Below, piece after piece: positions 59,580 through 64,000 of a stretch of 64,000 nucleotides of DNA. The position numbers and the translations under genes were made by a program. Position 1 is the first letter of the stretch; each line of letters starts with the position of its first letter. The notes beneath the pieces are model-generated. The model searched no databases and was not told the origin of the DNA. It saw only the letters and a list, made by a program, of their open reading frames with translations. The stretch comes from Streptomyces cylindrosporus (GTDB lineage: Bacteria > Actinomycetota > Actinomycetes > Streptomycetales > Streptomycetaceae): assembly GCF_022698165.1 (NCBI RefSeq), contig NZ_JALDAY010000006.1, positions 372,001-436,000 on the forward strand, given 5' to 3'.

Positions 59580-60248
59580 CTACTGCTTCGCCACGAGATC
59601 CTTGAGCGCGATGTTGAGTTCGAGGACGTTGACCCGGGGCTCGCCCATGAAGCCGAGCGTGCGGCCCTCGGTGTGGTCCTTGACCAGCTTCTCCACCGCG
59701 GAGACGGACAGGCCGTTCTTCGCGGCGATCCGGTGGACCTGGAGTTCGGCGTAGGCCGGGGAGATGTCCGGGTCCAGACCGGAGCCGGAGGACGTGACCG
59801 CGTCGGCGGGCACCTCGGACGCCTTGACCGTGTAGCCGGGCACCGAGTTGTCCTTGATGACGGCGGCCTTGGCGGCCTCGACCTGCTTGAGCAGGTCCTT
59901 GCTGTCGGCGGACAGGTTGGTGGCGCCCGACAGCAGCAGCTTGTACTGCGTGTTGACGCTGTTGGTGCCGAGCCCGTTGGCCGGCCGGCCCTGGAACCAC
60001 TTCAGGTCGGGGTCGGGGGTCTTCTGCCCCTTCTTGAGCGGCAGGTTGTACGACTGCCCGATCAGGGACGAGCCGACGACCTTCCCGTCGGACCTGATCT
60101 CGGAGCCGTTCGCCTTGTCGTTGAACAGCGCCTGCGCCACACCGGTGACGACCAGCGGATAGATGACGCCGGTCACCAGGGTCAGCACGAGGAGGGCACG
60201 CAGGCCCGCCCCGAACAACCGGGCAGTGTTCGATACGGAGTTGTTCAT
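59580..60248 (-). CDS. kdpC: Potassium-transporting ATPase subunit KdpC
   Basis: A 222-residue single-pass membrane subunit that stabilises the KdpFABC pump. A hydrophobic helix near residues 13-40 (LLVLTLVTGVIYPLVVTGVAQ) is followed by an extracellular domain with SSLIGQSY, WFQGRPA, SSGSGLDPDISPAYAELQVHRIA and a C-terminal GEPRVNVLELNIAL. All are hallmarks of KdpC. It begins 6 bp after the kdpB stop, so it is co-transcribed and probably translationally coupled. Confidence 0.96.
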   Translation of the reverse strand: MNNSVSNTARLFGAGLRALLVLTLVTGVIYPLVVTGVAQALFNDKANGSEIRSDGKVVGSSLIGQSYNLPLKKGQKTPDPDLKWFQGRPANGLGTNSVNTQYKLLLSGATNLSADSKDLLKQVEAAKAAVIKDNSVPGYTVKASEVPADAVTSSGSGLDPDISPAYAELQVHRIAAKNGLSVSAVEKLVKDHTEGRTLGFMGEPRVNVLELNIALKDLVAKQ

Positions 60249-60254
60249 GATGGA

Positions 60255-62387
60255 TCAACCGATCCCGGGGATGAGAGAGATGAGCAGGTCGATGATCTTG
60301 ATGCCGATGAAGGGGGCGATCAGCCCGCCGATGCCGTAGATCGTGAGGTTGCGTCGCAGCAACTTGTCGGCGCTCACCGGCCGGTACTGCACGCCCTTCA
60401 GGGACAGCGGCACCAACGCGATGATGATCAGCGCGTTGAAGATGACCGCGGACAGGATCGCGGAGTCCGGGGAGGACAGGCCCATGATGTTGAGCTTGTC
60501 GAGGCCCGGGTACACGGCCGCGAACAGCGCCGGGATGATCGCGAAGTACTTCGCGACGTCGTTGGCGATCGAGAAGGTCGTCAACGCGCCCCGGGTGATG
60601 AGGAGTTGCTTGCCGATCTCGACGATCTCGATGAGCTTGGTCGGGTTGGAGTCGAGGTCGACCATGTTGCCGGCCTCCTTGGCGGCCGACGTACCGGTGT
60701 TCATCGCCACGCCGACGTCGGCCTGCGCGAGGGCGGGCGCGTCGTTGGTGCCGTCGCCGGTCATCGCGACCAGCTTGCCGCCCGCCTGCTCCCGCTTGAT
60801 GAGCGCCATCTTGTCCTCGGGCGTGGCCTCCGCGAGGAAGTCGTCGACGCCCGCCTCCTCGGCGATCGCCTTGGCCGTCAGCGGGTTGTCGCCCGTGATC
60901 ATGACGGTCTTGATGCCCATGCGGCGCAACTCGTCGAACCGCTCCCGCATGCCGTCCTTGACGACGTCCTTGAGGTGGATGACGCCCAGGATCCGGGCGC
61001 CGCGCTCGTCCTCGACGGCGACGAGCAGCGGCGTGCCGCCCGCCTCGGAGATGCGGTCGGACAGCGTGTCCGCGTCCTCGGCGACGGTGCCGCCCTGCTC
61101 CTGGACCCAGGCGATGACCGAGCCGGCCGCGCCCTTGCGGATCCGGCGCCCGTCGACGTCCACGCCCGACATGCGGGTCTGCGCGGTGAAGGCGATCCAC
61201 TCGGCACCGGCCAACTCGCCCTGGTGCCGCTCCCGCAGTCCGTACTTCTCCTTCGCCAGTACGACGATGGAGCGGCCCTCGGGCGTCTCGTCGGCCAGCG
61301 AGGACAGCTGCGCGGCGTCGGCGACCTCGGCCTCGGTGGCGCCCCGCACCGGCACGAACTCGGACGCCTGCCGGTTGCCCAGCGTGATGGTGCCGGTCTT
61401 GTCGAGCAGCAGCGTCGACACGTCACCGGCGGCTTCCACTGCCCGGCCGGACATGGCCAGGACGTTGCGCTGCACCAGACGGTCCATGCCCGCGATGCCG
61501 ATCGCGGAGAGCAGCGCGCCGATGGTGGTCGGGATCAGGCAGACCAGCAGGGCGACCAGTACGACCATCGTCAGATGCGTACCGGCGTAGTCCGCGAACG
61601 GCGGCAGCGTGGCCACCGCCAGCAGGAAGACGATCGTCAGCGAGGCCAGCAGGATGTTCAGCGCGATCTCGTTCGGCGTCTTCTGCCGGGCCGCGCCCTC
61701 GACGAGGCTGATCATCCGGTCGATGAAGGTCTCGCCCGGCTTCGTCGTGATCTTGATGACGATGCGGTCGGACAGCACCTTGGTACCGCCGGTCACGGCG
61801 CTGCGGTCGCCTCCGGACTCGCGGATGACGGGGGCCGACTCGCCGGTGATGGCCGACTCGTCGACCGAGGCCACGCCCTCGATGACGTCACCGTCGCCGG
61901 GGATGACGTCGCCGGCCTCGCAGACGACGAGGTCGCCGATCCTCAGGTCGGTGCCGGGCACCTGCTCCTCGCGCTCGCCCACCAGCCGCCGGGCCACCGT
62001 GTCGGTCTTGGCCTTGCGCAGGGTGTCGGCTTGGGCTTTGCCCCGGCCCTCGGCGACGGCCTCCGCCAGGTTGGCGAAGACGACGGTCAGCCACAGCCAG
62101 GCGCTGATCGCCCAGCCGAACCAGTCCCCCGGGTCCTTGAAGGAGAACACGGTGGTCAGCACGGACCCGATCCACACCACGAACATGACGGGCGACTTGA
62201 CCATCACCCGCGGATCGAGCTTGCGGAACGCGTCCGGCAGCGACTTCAGCAGCTGCTTGGGGTCGAAGAGGCCCGCACCGACGCGGCCCTCGGGAGCCTT
62301 GTGCCCGGTGGGTACGTCGCTGTGCGGCGCCCGGGTCGGAGTGGCTGTGGACATGGAGTCCTCTGACTTCTCTGTGCGGGTGGTCAT
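60255..62387 (-). CDS. kdpB: Potassium-transporting ATPase subunit KdpB (P-type ATPase)
   Basis: A 710-residue P1A-type ATPase, the energy-coupling subunit of the high-affinity K+ pump. The phosphorylation motif LLDKTGTITLGNRQASEF is intact, as are TGES (ITGESAPV), the hinge MTGDGTNDAPALAQADVGVAMNTGT, split here as GDGTNDAPAL and VGVAMNTGT, and several membrane helices. ATG 62387 overlaps the kdpA stop (ATGA), which implies translational coupling. A second in-frame ATG at 62354, behind AGAGGACTCC, would give 699 residues and is also plausible. Confidence 0.97.
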   Translation of the reverse strand: MTTRTEKSEDSMSTATPTRAPHSDVPTGHKAPEGRVGAGLFDPKQLLKSLPDAFRKLDPRVMVKSPVMFVVWIGSVLTTVFSFKDPGDWFGWAISAWLWLTVVFANLAEAVAEGRGKAQADTLRKAKTDTVARRLVGEREEQVPGTDLRIGDLVVCEAGDVIPGDGDVIEGVASVDESAITGESAPVIRESGGDRSAVTGGTKVLSDRIVIKITTKPGETFIDRMISLVEGAARQKTPNEIALNILLASLTIVFLLAVATLPPFADYAGTHLTMVVLVALLVCLIPTTIGALLSAIGIAGMDRLVQRNVLAMSGRAVEAAGDVSTLLLDKTGTITLGNRQASEFVPVRGATEAEVADAAQLSSLADETPEGRSIVVLAKEKYGLRERHQGELAGAEWIAFTAQTRMSGVDVDGRRIRKGAAGSVIAWVQEQGGTVAEDADTLSDRISEAGGTPLLVAVEDERGARILGVIHLKDVVKDGMRERFDELRRMGIKTVMITGDNPLTAKAIAEEAGVDDFLAEATPEDKMALIKREQAGGKLVAMTGDGTNDAPALAQADVGVAMNTGTSAAKEAGNMVDLDSNPTKLIEIVEIGKQLLITRGALTTFSIANDVAKYFAIIPALFAAVYPGLDKLNIMGLSSPDSAILSAVIFNALIIIALVPLSLKGVQYRPVSADKLLRRNLTIYGIGGLIAPFIGIKIIDLLISLIPGIG

Positions 62388-64000
62388 GACGCCAGCCCCT
62401 CGGCCAGCGGACCCAGCGCCAGCGCCGGGAAGTAGGTCAGACCGGTGATGATCAGGATCGCGCCCACCAACAGGCCGGTGAACAGCGGCTTTTCGGTGCG
62501 CAGGGTGCCCGCGGTGGCCGGCACCGGCTTCTGCTCGGCGAGCGAGCCGGCCAGCGCCAGCACGAACACCATCGGCAGGAAACGGCCCAGCAGCATCGCC
62601 AGTCCGGTCATGGTGTTGAACCAGTCGGTGTTCGCGTTCAGACCGGCGAAGGCCGAACCGTTGTTGTTCGCCGCGGAGCTGAAGGCGTACAGCACCTCGG
62701 AGAAGCCGTGCGCGCCGGAGTTCAGCATCGAGTGCGGCGGCGTCGGCAACGCCATGGAGGCGGCCGTGAAGATCAGCACCAGTGCCGGCGTGATCAGGAT
62801 GTAGCAGGCGGCCAGCTTGATCTCGCGGGAGCCGATCTTCTTGCCCAGGTATTCGGGCGTACGGCCGACCATCAGACCGGCGATGAACACCGCGATGACC
62901 GCCATGATCAGCATGCCGTAGAGGCCGGAGCCGGTACCGCCGGGCGCGATCTCGCCCAGCTGCATGCCCAGGATGGTGATGCCGCCGCCGAGCCCGGTGA
63001 ACGAGGAGTGGAACGAGTCCACCGCACCGGTCGAGGTGAGTGTGGTCGACACCGCGAAGATCGACGAGGAGCCGACGCCGAAGCGGACCTCCTTGCCCTC
63101 GTACGCCCCGCCCGCCGCCTGCAGCGCCGGGCCGTGGTGGGCGAACTCGGTCCACATCATCAGGGCGACGAAGCCGACCCAGATCGTGGCCATCGTGGCG
63201 AGGATCGCGTAACCCTGCTTGATCGAACCGACCATGACGCCGAACGTCCGGGTCAGCGAGAACGGGATGACCAGTAGCAGGAAGATCTCGAAGAGGTTCG
63301 TGAACGGGGTGGGGTTCTCGAAGGGGTGCGCGGAGTTGGCGTTGAAGTAGCCGCCGCCGTTGGTGCCGAACTCCTTGATGGCCTCCTGCGAGGCGACCGC
63401 GCCGCCGTTCCACTGCTGCGACCCACCCATGAACTGACCGACCTCGTGGATGCCGGAGAAGTTCTGGATGGCACCGCACGCGACCAGCACGATCGCGGCG
63501 ATCGCCGCGCCGGGCACCAGGATCCGCAGGGTGCCGCGCACCAGGTCGGACCAGAAGTTGCCCAGCTCGCCGGTGCGGGAGCGGGCGAACCCGCGCACCA
63601 GGGCCACGGCGACGGCGATGCCGACGGCCGCCGAGACGAAGTTCTGCACGGCCAGACCGGCGGTCTGCACGACGTGACCCATGGTCTGCTCGCCGTAGTA
63701 CGACTGCCAGTTGGTGTTGGTCACGAAGGACACGGCCGTGTTGAAGGACTGCGCCGGGTTGACCGAGTCGAAGCCCAGGGAGCCGGGCAGGATGCCCTGC
63801 AGCCGCTGGAGCAGGTAGAGGAACAGCACGCTGACAGCGGAGAAGGCGAGGACACCGCGCAGGTAGGCGGGCCAGGTCATCTCGGCGTCGGGGTTGGCAC
63901 CGATGCCCTTGTAGATCCACTTCTCTACCCGCCAGTGCTTGTCGGAGGAGTAGACCCTGGCCATGTAGTTGCCGAGAGGGATGTAGGCGAGCGCCAGCGC
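62384..64000 (-). CDS. kdpA: Potassium-transporting ATPase subunit KdpA, N-terminus beyond window
   Basis: The K+-binding channel-like subunit of the KdpFABC pump. The visible 538 residues run from the right window edge to a stop at 62384; only the first few residues are missing, since the family is about 550-560 long. The four selectivity-filter-like repeats are recognisable, for example VNTNW-like TNTNWQSYYG, EFGTNGGGYFNANSAHPFENPTP (in pieces), STTLTSTGAVDS and AANNNGSAF. ATG 63964 inside the gene is not the start, because family-like sequence (YIPLGNY) continues upstream. It overlaps kdpB by 4 bp. Confidence 0.96.
   Translation of the reverse strand, partial: ALALAYIPLGNYMARVYSSDKHWRVEKWIYKGIGANPDAEMTWPAYLRGVLAFSAVSVLFLYLLQRLQGILPGSLGFDSVNPAQSFNTAVSFVTNTNWQSYYGEQTMGHVVQTAGLAVQNFVSAAVGIAVAVALVRGFARSRTGELGNFWSDLVRGTLRILVPGAAIAAIVLVACGAIQNFSGIHEVGQFMGGSQQWNGGAVASQEAIKEFGTNGGGYFNANSAHPFENPTPFTNLFEIFLLLVIPFSLTRTFGVMVGSIKQGYAILATMATIWVGFVALMMWTEFAHHGPALQAAGGAYEGKEVRFGVGSSSIFAVSTTLTSTGAVDSFHSSFTGLGGGITILGMQLGEIAPGGTGSGLYGMLIMAVIAVFIAGLMVGRTPEYLGKKIGSREIKLAACYILITPALVLIFTAASMALPTPPHSMLNSGAHGFSEVLYAFSSAANNNGSAFAGLNANTDWFNTMTGLAMLLGRFLPMVFVLALAGSLAEQKPVPATAGTLRTEKPLFTGLLVGAILIITGLTYFPALALGPLAEGLAS

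Noticed and set aside
59328..62366. 1012-codon open frame on the plus strand opposite kdpB, kdpC and kdpE
   Set aside because: It is an antisense shadow of strongly supported kdp genes. It has low-complexity, His/Arg/Gly/Asp-rich composition and no family similarity, as expected for GC-rich codon bias.

Overview
The window is very GC-rich (about 70 percent or more) and has dense, short-gapped genes with many GTG starts. It carries a G-protein conservon (cvn operon), a SigG-like ECF sigma factor, a secreted chitinase behind paired DasR-type boxes, a GH64 glucanase, an M4 protease and a kdp potassium-pump operon. Together these indicate a Streptomyces (or very close relative) chromosome segment. 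No rRNA, tRNA, CRISPR array, prophage or replication origin was seen; one TnpB-type insertion element is present.

Layout. 1-9.6 kb: small-molecule defence and redox genes. These are an MFS exporter (cut by the left edge), an SDR divergent from an XRE/MmyB-type regulator, an ECF sigma factor followed by an MFS exporter and a VOC protein, an AraC regulator divergent from an MDR oxidoreductase and an alpha/beta hydrolase, then a SnoaL-like protein and a GNAT protein. 10.1-11.4 kb: an acyl-CoA dehydrogenase behind a roughly 500-bp non-coding stretch. 11.4-15.1 kb (minus): the conservon cvnA-B-C-D plus a GAF-domain gene. 15.5-24.8 kb (minus): a two-gene biosynthetic locus. It consists of a 2598-residue polyketide synthase with order AMP-ligase, ACP, KS, AT, DH, KR, ACP, TE, followed 49 bp later by a flavin-dependent halogenase. 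25-31.5 kb: an SRPBCC protein, a lipoprotein/membrane-protein pair, an APC permease, and a MarR regulator divergent from an FMN reductase and an FAD monooxygenase across a clear double operator. 31.5-38 kb: a peptidoglycan-binding-like membrane protein, a VOC protein, a DHA2 exporter, the chitinase, and small or unknown proteins. 38-41.9 kb: an SGNH hydrolase and TetR regulator, divergent from an FBP-domain protein and a YrdC/YciO protein, then a dienelactone hydrolase. 42-48.5 kb: GH64 glucanase, M4 protease, S9 peptidase and a GNAT protein. 48.6-54.6 kb: a second XRE/SDR divergent pair, an MHYT sensor, a metzincin-like protease and an Imm5-like protein. 54.8-56.1 kb: the TnpB element. 56.1-58.8 kb: a metallophosphoesterase and a luciferase-like flavoprotein. 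58.8-64 kb (minus): kdpA (cut by the right edge), kdpB, kdpC and kdpE, with no kdpD in view.

How the genes fit together. The PKS and halogenase are the best candidate for an undescribed product. The ligase/ACP pair would load a free acid, the single KS-AT(malonyl)-DH-KR module would extend and reduce it to an enoyl thioester at least once, a thioesterase with a cysteine nucleophile would release it, and the halogenase would chlorinate or brominate it. The polymer-degrading genes form a nutrient-scavenging block with separate visible operator types: DasR-like boxes for chitin and a LacI-type palindrome for beta-glucan. Several regulator/enzyme pairs have clean palindromes in their shared intergenic regions. 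Functional calls come from motifs and architecture read directly; no database search was run.
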